A stretch of 64,000 nt of DNA, taken from contig JACFND010000002.1 of assembly GCA_019455045.1 (NCBI GenBank), positions 83,386 through 147,385 on the forward strand, in the 5' to 3' direction. The translations under genes and the position numbers were made by a program. The DNA is from Flavobacteriia bacterium. GTDB taxonomy: Bacteria; Bacteroidota; Bacteroidia; Flavobacteriales; Weeksellaceae. Below, piece after piece: positions 17,650 to 25,427 of this stretch (positions are counted from its first letter, which is position 1; each line of letters begins with the position of its first letter). The notes beneath the pieces were generated by a model that saw only the letters and a list, made by a program, of their open reading frames with translations, was not told where the DNA came from and did not search any database.

Positions 17650-18170
17650 TCTTTGGATTTCAGAAAAATATCCAAATCCGAAATATCCGCTCCTTTTTCG
17701 ATGGCTGTTTTTGCTTCTTCGACCGAAAAATCATTCATTTGGTCATAAGACAGATCAAACAGTCCCTGGAGCTGAACTTTGTGAACCGCCTCAAACTCAT
17801 CCACCCGATTGTCACTGTATATCCGGAACAACTGTTTGAGAATGATTTGTTTGATTTCGTCAAATCTGAATTTGTAAAAATCGCCTTCTTTGATTCTGAA
17901 AATCTTTTTCAGCAGAGTCGCATTGGTGTATTCCTTTTCTTCAATCACACCGTCTTCAAGCACCCGGTTCAGATAATCAAAAACCAGATCCTGATAGCCG
18001 TCTTTTGAACCTTCATAGCCGCCCGTATGAAATTCATTCAGCACCCGATCAATTTCGGACCGATAAAGTTTTGAATTTTTTGAGAGTTCAATAAGTCTGT
18101 CCAGACAGGCTGCATTTGATCCATTTTTTAATGATTCGAGCAGGCCGCTAATCTTTTTGCCGGTTTCCAT
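17646..18170 (-). CDS. TerB-like all-helical protein, function unknown
   Basis: 174 aa, acidic and predicted almost wholly helical, with no signal peptide or membrane segment. Segments such as LIELSKNSKLYRSEIDRVLN, DGVIEEKEYTNATLLKKIFR and IYSDNRVDEFEAVHKVQLQG resemble the repeated acidic 'DG.i...E' helices of TerB-like domains, but I cannot confirm the family by eye. It converges on nadE with a 4-bp overlap of stop codons. Expression would come from upstream on the minus strand, where a T9SS cargo gene lies only beyond its own stop; no promoter is obvious. Confidence 0.5.
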   Translation of the reverse strand: METGKKISGLLESLKNGSNAACLDRLIELSKNSKLYRSEIDRVLNEFHTGGYEGSKDGYQDLVFDYLNRVLEDGVIEEKEYTNATLLKKIFRIKEGDFYKFRFDEIKQIILKQLFRIYSDNRVDEFEAVHKVQLQGLFDLSYDQMNDFSVEEAKTAIEKGADISDLDIFLKSKD

Positions 18171-18237
18171 AAGCAGTTATTTCCTAACTTTCAAAATTAT
18201 AAAATCTCAGCCTCAATTCAAACCAAAAACCGTTATC

Positions 18238-19329
18238 TCATTTTTTTAATACCTTCTCGGTTTTCAAAACTTTTCCGTTTTGTTCAAATTTAACGACATA
18301 CAATCCCTGGGGCAGACCGGTGAAATCAATTTCGTCAGAACTGTTCAAAATCTTCTGTCCGATTACCAATTTTCCGGAAGAATTGATCACTTTGATAAAA
18401 TTGAACTGCAAACCGGGATTTTCAATCCGCAATTTATCTTTTACAGGATTGGGATAAACACTGATCATTAAACTTTCTGTATCACCAACTGACAAAAATT
18501 GACTGTTGTATATCGCCTGATTTCCTGACTGATCGATCAGAGTCAATTGAAAATTATCATTTCCAATATCTTCAACCAAATATCCAAAATCTTGATAATA
18601 ATTGTTCCAGAAAAAACCAAGATACAATGATTCGTATGCAGGATTATTACCGTAGCCGCAGCTTTCTGCGGTTGCTTCCATATTCAGAATAAAAAATTGG
18701 TTTTCTGTGAAAAAATCAGCCTGTCCGTTCAAGCTGCCGCAAACTGTGGTATAAATCATGTTGTCATTTTCTGTAAAATCCAAATCAATATACGGAACCT
18801 CTTCATTGGACGGAGGCGGATTGCTGACGCCGTCAATGATCAAATCGGTAAGATGCCATGTATTTGAAAGAACAGTCTCGGGCGGCAGATTCAACTGGTT
18901 GAAGAAGGTCAGAACATTTCCGTTGTTTGAGAAAGTCAGTGTTTTCACTCCATTGCTGTCTGTGTTTACCGAATACGAGACAGGGGTCTGAATGTCATCA
19001 AAAAACAGAAAAAACTTGTCTTTGAATTGAGTGCTCTCACCCGGGTTGCAATCACCGTCAAAAAAACTGATGTTCGTAAAATTAATTTCCTGATTGACAG
19101 TGTCAACCGCAACAACAGCCATCAAACCGCCTGATTCACAAATCGAAGAAAACATCATGGCTGAAGAGACGGCAGTGTCTGAAAACGAATCATGATGATT
19201 GGGTTTGTCATAACTGACGCCATTGATCCGGATCTGATTCAAATACCATGAATTGTCAAAGATCTCGGTGGATTGAGCGAAAATTGTCAGGAAAATACAA
19301 TTGATCAATAGGGTAAATATCGTTTTCAT
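18238..19329 (-). CDS. T9SS-sorted secreted protein with duplicated domain
   Basis: 363 aa. The signal peptide (MKTIFTLLINCIFLTIFAQS) is followed by two related domains of about 120 residues. Each opens with a matching motif, DNSWYLNQIRINGVSYDKP (about 25) and SNTWHLTDLIIDGVSNPPP (about 153), which suggests internal duplication of a lipocalin-like or beta-rich unit. The last about 75 residues are a type A T9SS sorting domain: ISVYPNPVKDKLRIENPG, TGLPQGLYVVKFEQNG, ending KTEKVLKK. It is predicted to be exported to the surface or medium. No enzymatic motif is seen. It is divergent from the Crp/Fnr regulator gene. Confidence 0.8.
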   Translation of the reverse strand: MKTIFTLLINCIFLTIFAQSTEIFDNSWYLNQIRINGVSYDKPNHHDSFSDTAVSSAMMFSSICESGGLMAVVAVDTVNQEINFTNISFFDGDCNPGESTQFKDKFFLFFDDIQTPVSYSVNTDSNGVKTLTFSNNGNVLTFFNQLNLPPETVLSNTWHLTDLIIDGVSNPPPSNEEVPYIDLDFTENDNMIYTTVCGSLNGQADFFTENQFFILNMEATAESCGYGNNPAYESLYLGFFWNNYYQDFGYLVEDIGNDNFQLTLIDQSGNQAIYNSQFLSVGDTESLMISVYPNPVKDKLRIENPGLQFNFIKVINSSGKLVIGQKILNSSDEIDFTGLPQGLYVVKFEQNGKVLKTEKVLKK

Positions 19330-19430
19330 AATTTATTTTTTTTTTAATTATCAATTACGTTCTTCAAAAGCAAAGCTTTAGGCAAAATCAACCTGGTATT
19401 TTTTAATATTAATCAGATTCAGAATTAAAA

Positions 19431-19464
19431 TTGACTAAAATTAGTTAAATTTGGTGACTAAAAT
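19431..19464 (+). promoter_or_regulatory. Candidate Crp/Fnr-type operator and -7 element
   Basis: The near-palindrome TTGACTAA-AA-TTAGTTAA (19431-19448, one mismatch) overlaps the -7 element TAAATTTG (19446-19453). The sequence TGACTAAAAT occurs twice (19432-19441 and 19455-19464), 23 bp apart. The TTGA..TNAA form resembles Fnr/Crp-family sites and lies directly before the regulator gene, suggesting autoregulation. Confidence 0.5.
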
Positions 19465-19473
19465 CATATCAAC

Positions 19474-20178
19474 ATGTCCGACATCTTAGAGAACGCAATC
19501 AATATTTGTAATTTATTCCAAAATCCCGACATACTTAAGCATTTCAGCAGTGAAGAATTGGCAGAACTGAGTCATGAAAAGAAAAGTATTTCCTACAAAA
19601 AAGGAGAGCTGATTATCGAAGAAGGCGCAACACCGAGAGGAATTTATTTTATAGAAAAAGGCACCGCCAAATTATTCAAACTGGGTTTTAACGGGAAAGA
19701 ACAGATCATCCGTTTTACAAAAGAGGGGGACATCATCGGTTACCGTTCGATTCTGTCGCATCAGCCGTTTGGCGCATCTGCAACCGCAATGGACGATACC
19801 GAGGTTTGCTTTATTCCCGAGAAATTTTTTCTGAAAATCCTTGAGTTTCATCCCAAATTTGCATTTGATGTGCTCAGGAGAATTGCAGAAGATTTGGGCG
19901 AATCCGCTGAGACCATCACATTTCTTGCACAAAAAACAGTTCGCGAAAGACTGGCAGAAGTACTGATACTGCTCGAACAAAAACTGGGAACAGATGCCGA
20001 CGGATTTATCAACATCATACTGACACGCGAGGAAATGGCGAATCTGATCGGTACCGCAACCGAATCTGCAATCCGTCTGATTTCGGAATTCAGAACCGAC
20101 AAACTGATTGAAGTGGACGGCAGAAGAATGAAGATACTCGATCATCAGAAACTGATCAAACTGGGTCATGTGAATTAA
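19474..20178 (+). CDS. Crp/Fnr-family transcriptional regulator
   Basis: 234 aa. The N-terminal cyclic-nucleotide-binding-like beta-roll (about 20-125) has KKGELIIEEGATPRGIYFIE, GTAKLFKLGFNGKEQIIRF and EGDIIGYRSIL. A long dimer helix follows (about 125-155). The C-terminal winged HTH reads VRERLAEVLILL, LTREEMANLIGTATESAIRL, ISEFRTDKLIEVDGRRMKIL. There are no N-terminal Fnr-type cysteines for an Fe-S cluster, and the key cAMP contacts are not evident, so the effector is unknown. A palindrome over its own promoter suggests autoregulation. Confidence 0.92.
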   Translation: MSDILENAINICNLFQNPDILKHFSSEELAELSHEKKSISYKKGELIIEEGATPRGIYFIEKGTAKLFKLGFNGKEQIIRFTKEGDIIGYRSILSHQPFGASATAMDDTEVCFIPEKFFLKILEFHPKFAFDVLRRIAEDLGESAETITFLAQKTVRERLAEVLILLEQKLGTDADGFINIILTREEMANLIGTATESAIRLISEFRTDKLIEVDGRRMKILDHQKLIKLGHVN

Positions 20179-20180
20179 TT

Positions 20181-20250
20181 TTAGATTTAAGATTTAAGAT
20201 TTGAGACGTTAGATTTGAGACGTTAGATTTGAGACGGGAAGACTTGAGAC
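20181..20250. repeat. 14-bp direct repeats (AGATTTGAGACGTT) after the Crp/Fnr gene
   Basis: Units at 20197-20210, 20211-20224 and 20225-20238 (last three bases changed), preceded by the related AGATTTAAG/ATTTAAG and followed by a diverged AAGACTTGAGAC. Non-coding. It resembles the short degenerate repeats common in flavobacterial intergenic DNA. Confidence 0.8.
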
Positions 20251-20362
20251 TTTTTTGAGAAATTGAAAATTGCTTTTGACAATTTCCTTTCATTAACAAT
20301 TATAAAACTTTGGCCAAAGAAAGAATTTATTCAATTCAATAAGATTTAATTTTTGAATAGGA

Positions 20363-20428
20363 ACGGTCTTCAGGCCGTTTAAAAAGGATTTATTCAATCA
20401 GGACTTTAGTCCAAAATTTTATTTTTTA
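20363..20428. repeat. Pair of short hairpins in the gap before hflX
   Basis: AACGG-TCTTCAGG-CCGTT (about 20362-20379) and GGAC-TTTA-GTCC (20401-20412), the second followed by AAAATTTTATTTTTT. The second can act as a plus-strand terminator for the Crp/Fnr gene. The pair also resembles interspersed hairpin repeats of this group. The 260-bp gap has no ORF of note. Confidence 0.5.
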
Positions 20429-20438
20429 AATCATTGGA

Positions 20439-21638
20439 CTAACTCTCCTCCTCTTCGTAATACTGAAACAGAAAATTATTGTACGGAAATCTGGTTTTGT
20501 GAATCTTTTCCACCTCATCGTAGAGCGAACGTCTGAGCGTTTCAATTCCCTTTTTGTCAAATGCGGAAATAAAAATCGAAGGATAATTGCCGGCTGCCAT
20601 CCAGGTTCTTTTCAGCACTTCTTCGGGAACGGTTCCGGGCTGAATCTCATTGTCTTCGTCAGGAAATGAATATTTGTCAAGCTTGTTATAAACCATCAGT
20701 CCGGGTTTGTCAATACAGCCGATCTCACTCAAAATCTGATTGACTGAATTGATGTGATCCTCAAATCCGGGATGTGAAATATCGACCACATGCACCAGAA
20801 AATCGGATTCCCTGACTTCGTCCAAAGTCGATTTGAAAGATTCAACCAACTGGGTCGGCAGTTTCCTGATAAAACCAACCGTGTCGGTCAGCAGAAAAGG
20901 AAGATTTCCGATTACCACTTTTCTGACCGTGGTGTCCAAAGTTGCAAAGAGTTTGTCTTCTGCAAAAACATCAGATTTGCTCAAAGCATTCATCAGCGTT
21001 GACTTTCCGACATTGGTATATCCGACCAGTGCAACCCTGACCAGCTGTCCGCGGTTTCCTCTCTGAGTCGCCATCTGTTTGTCGATTGCTTTCAGTTTGT
21101 CTTTCAGCAGACTGATTCTGTCACGGATGATTCGTCGGTCGGTTTCAATCTCGGTTTCACCCGGTCCTCTCATTCCAATCCCACCTCTCTGTCTCTCCAG
21201 GTGAGTCCACATTCCGGTCAGTCTTGGCAGCAGATATTCGTATTGAGCCAGTTCCACCTGTGTTCTTGCATACGAAGTCTGTGCGCGCTGTGCAAAAATA
21301 TCGAGAATCAGCTGGGTACGGTCAATGATTTTTCTGTTGAGCACCTTTTCAATATTTTTCAATTGTGAAGGCGTCAGCTCATCATCAAAAATAATGGTAT
21401 CGATTTCATTTTCTTCGACAAAAGAACCGATTTCATTCAGCTTGCCGCTGCCCACAAAAAATCTCGGATCGGGATGATCCAGTTTCTGAGAAAATCTCCG
21501 AATGACTTCAGCGCCGGCCGTATAAGCCAAAAACCGAAGTTCTTCCAGATATTCATCCAATTTTTCTTCGGGCTGATCTCTTGTAATCAGACCGACCAAA
21601 ATCACTCTTTCGTATTGTGCTTCTTTTTGTTCTATCAT
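20439..21638 (-). CDS. hflX: GTPase HflX
   Basis: 399 aa from ATG 21638 (an upstream TTG would add four residues). HflX is a ribosome-associated GTPase that splits stalled or stressed ribosomes. The N-terminal domain has HPDPRFFVGSGKLNEI and DTIIFDDELTPSQLKNIEK, then the signature GGIGMRGPGETEIETDRR. The G domain has GYTNVGKSTLMNAL (P-loop), DTVGFIRKLP (G3) and NKLDK (G4). A TATCTTTG element only about 10 bp upstream implies a very short leader. The tail EEES is acidic. Confidence 0.95.
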   Translation of the reverse strand: MIEQKEAQYERVILVGLITRDQPEEKLDEYLEELRFLAYTAGAEVIRRFSQKLDHPDPRFFVGSGKLNEIGSFVEENEIDTIIFDDELTPSQLKNIEKVLNRKIIDRTQLILDIFAQRAQTSYARTQVELAQYEYLLPRLTGMWTHLERQRGGIGMRGPGETEIETDRRIIRDRISLLKDKLKAIDKQMATQRGNRGQLVRVALVGYTNVGKSTLMNALSKSDVFAEDKLFATLDTTVRKVVIGNLPFLLTDTVGFIRKLPTQLVESFKSTLDEVRESDFLVHVVDISHPGFEDHINSVNQILSEIGCIDKPGLMVYNKLDKYSFPDEDNEIQPGTVPEEVLKRTWMAAGNYPSIFISAFDKKGIETLRRSLYDEVEKIHKTRFPYNNFLFQYYEEEES

Positions 21639-21647
21639 ATCGGACTG

Positions 21648-21655
21648 CAAAGATA
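21648..21655 (-). promoter_or_regulatory. -7 element for hflX (near-leaderless)
   Basis: The minus strand reads TATCTTTG, ending 9 bp before ATG 21638. With transcription starting about 4 nt past the element, the leader would be about 5 nt. A TTTG box is present but 26 bp upstream, longer than normal. Confidence 0.45.
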
Positions 21656-21732
21656 ACTGTTGCTGTTTAATTTTATGATGTCAAAAAGCTGTGAATCACT
21701 GCAAATTCATTTTTTATTTCGAAATTCCAATT

Positions 21733-21765
21733 CATAAAAAAAACCCCACAAAACTGTGAGGTTTC
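21733..21765 (-). terminator. Terminator after amaB
   Basis: On the minus strand, AAACCTCACA-GTTT-TGTGGGGTTT (one G-T wobble) is followed by TTTTT. Confidence 0.75.
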
Positions 21766-21786
21766 TTTTCTCAAGTTTTTTACCGA

Positions 21787-23337
21787 TTAAAAGACATCAA
21801 ATTTAACACCCTGAGCCAACGGTACTTTTGTACTGAAGTTCACTGTATTTGTCTGTCTTCTCATGTATGCCTTCCAAGCATCAGAACCGGATTCTCTGCC
21901 TCCGCCGGTTTCTTTTTCACCGCCAAAAGCACCTCCGATTTCTGCACCCGAAGTACCGATGTTTACGTTTGCAATGCCGCAGTCTGATCCTGCAAATGAA
22001 AGAAAGGTTTCAGCTTCTCTCAGATTGTTGGTCATAATTGCAGATGACAATCCCTGCGCAACTCCGTTCTGAAGTTCGATTGCATTTTCAACTCCGCCCG
22101 AATATTTAATCAGATAAAGAATCGGTGCAAAAGTTTCTTTCTGTACGATCTCAAAATCGTTTCTCACTTCTGCAATGGCAGGTTTCACATAGCAGCCGCT
22201 TTCATAGCCTTCACCGCTCAGTACGCCGCCCTCAACCGCAAAGCTTCCGCCTTCCCTTTTGACTTCAGACAATGCATTTTCATACATTTTCACTGCATCT
22301 TTGTCGATCAGCGGGCCCACATGATTGTTTTCGTTCAGCGGATCGCCGATGTTCAATTGTGCATAAGCTTTGACCAAAGCTTCTTTTACTTTGTCATAAA
22401 TCGATTCATGAATGATCAGTCGTCTGGTGGTGGTACATCTCTGACCGGCTGTTCCGACTGCTCCGAATACCGCACCGATGATGGTGGTTTTCAAATCTGC
22501 ATCAGGTGTCACAATGATCGCATTGTTACCGCCCAATTCCAAAATTGATTTACCGAGTCTTGCCGCAACTGTCTGTGCAACAATTTTTCCCATACGAGTA
22601 GAACCTGTGGCAGAAATCAGTGCAACTCTCGGATCCTGAGTCATCATCTCTCCTATTTTGTAATCTCCGTTGATCAGACAAGAGATTCCGTCGGGCAGAT
22701 CATTTTCTTTCAAAACTTCCTGAAAAATCTTTTGGCAGGCAACACCGCACAAAGGAACTTTTTCGCTCGGTTTCCAAACCACGACATTACCGCAGATCCA
22801 TGCCATTGCAGCATTCCATGACCAAACGGCAACCGGAAAATTAAAAGCAGAAATCACACCCACGATTCCAAGCGGATGGTACTGATCATACATTCTGTGT
22901 CCGGGTCTTTCTGACTGCATGGTGAAACCGTAAAGCTGTCTTGACTGACCGACTGCAAAATCGCAGATGTCTATCATTTCCTGAACTTCACCCAAACCTT
23001 CCTGATAGGATTTACCCATTTCGTATGAAACAAGTTTGCCCAAAGCGGTTTTATATTCTCTTAATTTATTTCCAAATTGTCTGACGATTTCACCTCTTTT
23101 CGGTGCAGGAACCGCTCTCCAAATTTTGAAAGCTTCTTCTGCTTTTGAAATTACTTTTTGATAATCTTCTGCTGATGAAGCTTTGACCTTTCCGATCAGT
23201 CTTGCATCTGCAGGCGAATAGGATTCAAGGATTTCACCGTTTGAAAACCACTCGGTTCCTGTAGTGGTGCCGTCATTGATTTCGTTCAGTCCCAATTTCT
23301 CAAGCAATTCTACTTTTTCAAATTCTTCTACTATCAT
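21787..23337 (-). CDS. amaB: ALDH7-type aldehyde dehydrogenase (aminoadipate-semialdehyde dehydrogenase)
   Basis: 516 aa from ATG 23337. It is an NAD(P)+-dependent aldehyde dehydrogenase of the antiquitin/ALDH7 group, which oxidises alpha-aminoadipate semialdehyde (in equilibrium with piperideine-6-carboxylate) in lysine breakdown. Signatures: GVISAFNFPVAVWSWNAAMA, WKPSEKVPLCG, LELGGNNAI (E267) and GTAGQRCTTTRR (catalytic C301), then FGGEKETGGGRESGSDAWK. I rejected the upstream ATG 23361 because the -7 element TAACTTTG (23363-23370) abuts it. No other lysine-catabolism gene is nearby, so the exact substrate rests on family resemblance. Confidence 0.9.
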   Translation of the reverse strand: MIVEEFEKVELLEKLGLNEINDGTTTGTEWFSNGEILESYSPADARLIGKVKASSAEDYQKVISKAEEAFKIWRAVPAPKRGEIVRQFGNKLREYKTALGKLVSYEMGKSYQEGLGEVQEMIDICDFAVGQSRQLYGFTMQSERPGHRMYDQYHPLGIVGVISAFNFPVAVWSWNAAMAWICGNVVVWKPSEKVPLCGVACQKIFQEVLKENDLPDGISCLINGDYKIGEMMTQDPRVALISATGSTRMGKIVAQTVAARLGKSILELGGNNAIIVTPDADLKTTIIGAVFGAVGTAGQRCTTTRRLIIHESIYDKVKEALVKAYAQLNIGDPLNENNHVGPLIDKDAVKMYENALSEVKREGGSFAVEGGVLSGEGYESGCYVKPAIAEVRNDFEIVQKETFAPILYLIKYSGGVENAIELQNGVAQGLSSAIMTNNLREAETFLSFAGSDCGIANVNIGTSGAEIGGAFGGEKETGGGRESGSDAWKAYMRRQTNTVNFSTKVPLAQGVKFDVF

Positions 23338-23362
23338 TTTATTTATCAATTTTTTAAACATC

Positions 23363-23370
23363 CAAAGTTA
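23363..23370 (-). promoter_or_regulatory. -7 element for amaB
   Basis: The minus strand reads TAACTTTG with TTTC 20 bp upstream. The predicted start of transcription lies past ATG 23361 and gives about 22 nt of leader to ATG 23337. Confidence 0.6.
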
Positions 23371-23447
23371 CGAATTCCCGCTCGAAAATTGAAATTATCG
23401 GTGGTTTGGTTTGAAATGTTTTTGAACAATTCTGACTTTGATTCATA

Positions 23448-23480
23448 AAAAACAATCCCGGATGAAGAGATTGTTTTTTT
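23448..23480 (-). terminator. Terminator after the DUF2911 gene
   Basis: Arms AAAAAACAATC and GATTGTTTTTT (11 bp) enclose an 11-nt loop. It lies 35 bp past the stop of the upstream minus-strand gene. Confidence 0.8.
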
Positions 23481-23514
23481 TACTGTAATCAGCTGATTTT
23501 TTTTTATCTTTCGA

Positions 23515-24036
23515 TTATTCAGCTGGACAGACTACATGAAAGACAAACACTTTTTCGCCCCAGGTCAGACAGACATCGCCGGTCGGATCGAGACTGATTG
23601 TAAACTGCTCGGTCGGCTGATCGGTTTCAAGCGTTGGAACCGTCACCCTCAACGCATCTCGATCTTCATTGTAAACCGTTCCCCACTGATCCCAATCTTT
23701 GTTGAAGATGATGGTGGTCTGTTTTTCATCAGGAATGGTGTACAAACTGTATTTTCCCTTTTCGAGTTTTTTGCCTTCAATCATCACATCATTGCTGATT
23801 TCAAAAATGGTTGCTTCGTTTGCGCCCGTTCTCCAAACTTTTCCAAAAGGAACAATGTCTTTTCCGAACTCCCTTCCCTTCAGATAAGGACGGCTGTAAA
23901 TCACTTCCATATCGAGATTGTCAAGATGGATTTGAACCGAATCCATTGGGCTCACACGGTTTGAAGCCGAAGTTTGTGCGTTTGAAAAAACTAAGCCTGC
24001 AAACAACACCGAAAGAAACAATAATCTGGTTTTCAT
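23515..24036 (-). CDS. DUF2911 protein, secreted
   Basis: 173 aa. A signal peptide (MKTRLLFLSVLFAGLVFSNA) precedes one DUF2911 domain: IYSRPYLKGREFGKDIVPFG, KVWRTGANEATIFEISNDV, KLEKGKYSLYTIPDEKQTTI, and EQFTISLD. The family is Bacteroidota-rich and periplasmic, with no assigned biochemical role. A longer paralogue with TPR-like repeats lies at 43533-44384. The C-terminus FHVVCPAE is short. The gene appears monocistronic, with its own terminator. Confidence 0.9.
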   Translation of the reverse strand: MKTRLLFLSVLFAGLVFSNAQTSASNRVSPMDSVQIHLDNLDMEVIYSRPYLKGREFGKDIVPFGKVWRTGANEATIFEISNDVMIEGKKLEKGKYSLYTIPDEKQTTIIFNKDWDQWGTVYNEDRDALRVTVPTLETDQPTEQFTISLDPTGDVCLTWGEKVFVFHVVCPAE

Positions 24037-24128
24037 TTTCTTAATTTATCTTCTGTTTCTGTTAATTTTTATATTTCCTGATCTTGTCAATTTCTGTACC
24101 CAAACTGTAAAAATTTGAATGATTTTTT

Positions 24129-25373
24129 TCAGCCCAGCATCCGGATCGATAATTTTACCGCATCAATCAGCCGGTCAACTTCTTCTGTCGTGTTGAAAAC
24201 AGTAAAAGATGCTCTCACCGTTCCTTTGACACCAAGTCTTCTCATGATCGGCTGGGTACAGTGATGACCGGTTCTGACCGCAATTCCTTTTTTGTCCAGA
24301 ATCATTCCCACATCGGACGGATGAACACCCGGCAGATTGAGATTGAAAGAAACCGCACCCGAAAGTTCTGCATCTTTTCCGTAAACGATCACTTCATCCA
24401 ACTCGAGCAAACGTTTGCGTGTGTATTCCAAAATTTCATGTTCATGCTGATGGATCACATCCATACCGATTGAATCAATAAAATCAATCGCAGTTCCCAA
24501 AACGATATTTGCTTCGATGTTTGGTGTGCCCGCTTCAAATTTAAACGGCAGTCTTTCATAAGTCGAATGATCCATCCAGACTTCTTTGATCATTTCTCCG
24601 CCACCGTGAAATGGCGCCAGCTGATTCAGTATTTCCTGTTTTCCGTACAGCATGCCGACTCCGGTGGGTGCATACATTTTATGACCCGAAAAAGCCAGAA
24701 AATCGCAATCCATTTTTTGAACATCAATTGCGATATGCGGCGCCGACTGTGCAGCATCAATCAAAACCCAGGCACCGGCCTTGTGTGCTTTTTCAATGAT
24801 GACATCAATCGGATTGACCACGCCCAATGCATTTGAAACCTGATTGACAGCAACAAGTTTTGTATTTTCATTCAGCAGTTCATCCAGTTTTTCGATGTCG
24901 AGCGTACAATCATCTTTGAGCGGAATGTATTTGAGCTTTGCACCGGTTCGTTTGCAGACAATCTGCCAGGGAACGATGTTCGAATGATGCTCGATTTCTG
25001 TAATAATGATTTCATCTTCAGGTTTCAGCAGCGGTTCCATCGAATAAGCAACCAGATTGATGCTTTCGGTAGTTCCTCTTGTAAAAATCACTTCGCATGC
25101 TTCCTTTGCATTGATGAAGTTTCTGATTTTTTCTCTTGAATTTTCCATCATCACAGTCGCCTCCTGACTCAGCGTATGGATTCCGCGATGAACATTTGCA
25201 TTGTGATTTTTGTAATATTCATCAATCGCATCCAGCACAATTCTTGGTTTTTGTGAAGATGCGGCATTGTCAAAATAAACCAGCGGATTTCCGTTGACCT
25301 TACGGTTCAAAATTGGAAATTCAGACCTGATTTTCTGTATATTGAGTAATGTTTGTTCTTTATTTGGATTCAT
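24129..25373 (-). CDS. sufS: Cysteine desulfurase SufS
   Basis: 414 aa from ATG 25373. This PLP enzyme takes sulfur from cysteine to make a persulfide for Fe-S cluster assembly. The PLP lysine is K232 (FLAFSGHKMYAPTGVG); the active-site cysteine is C372 (AVRTGHHCTQPIM), in a SufS-type short loop. YFDNAASSQKP and NVHRGIHTLSQEAT are also typical. The other suf genes are not next to it in this window. A TACTTTTG element ends 4 bp before this ATG, implying a leaderless transcript; an upstream TTG (25427) would be the only alternative start. Confidence 0.93.
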   Translation of the reverse strand: MNPNKEQTLLNIQKIRSEFPILNRKVNGNPLVYFDNAASSQKPRIVLDAIDEYYKNHNANVHRGIHTLSQEATVMMENSREKIRNFINAKEACEVIFTRGTTESINLVAYSMEPLLKPEDEIIITEIEHHSNIVPWQIVCKRTGAKLKYIPLKDDCTLDIEKLDELLNENTKLVAVNQVSNALGVVNPIDVIIEKAHKAGAWVLIDAAQSAPHIAIDVQKMDCDFLAFSGHKMYAPTGVGMLYGKQEILNQLAPFHGGGEMIKEVWMDHSTYERLPFKFEAGTPNIEANIVLGTAIDFIDSIGMDVIHQHEHEILEYTRKRLLELDEVIVYGKDAELSGAVSFNLNLPGVHPSDVGMILDKKGIAVRTGHHCTQPIMRRLGVKGTVRASFTVFNTTEEVDRLIDAVKLSIRMLG

Positions 25374-25377
25374 TCTA

Positions 25378-25385
25378 CAAAAGTA
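25378..25385 (-). promoter_or_regulatory. -7 element for sufS (leaderless candidate)
   Basis: The minus strand reads TACTTTTG, ending 4 bp before ATG 25373, so transcription would begin at or next to the A of the start codon. No clear -33 was found. Confidence 0.45.
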
Positions 25386-25427
25386 AGGATTTATCTTACC
25401 ATTATGAAGAATTCGGTTGGGTTTCAA

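Noticed and set aside
23337..23361. Upstream ATG for amaB
   Set aside because: It abuts the -7 element TAACTTTG, so transcription would begin after it.
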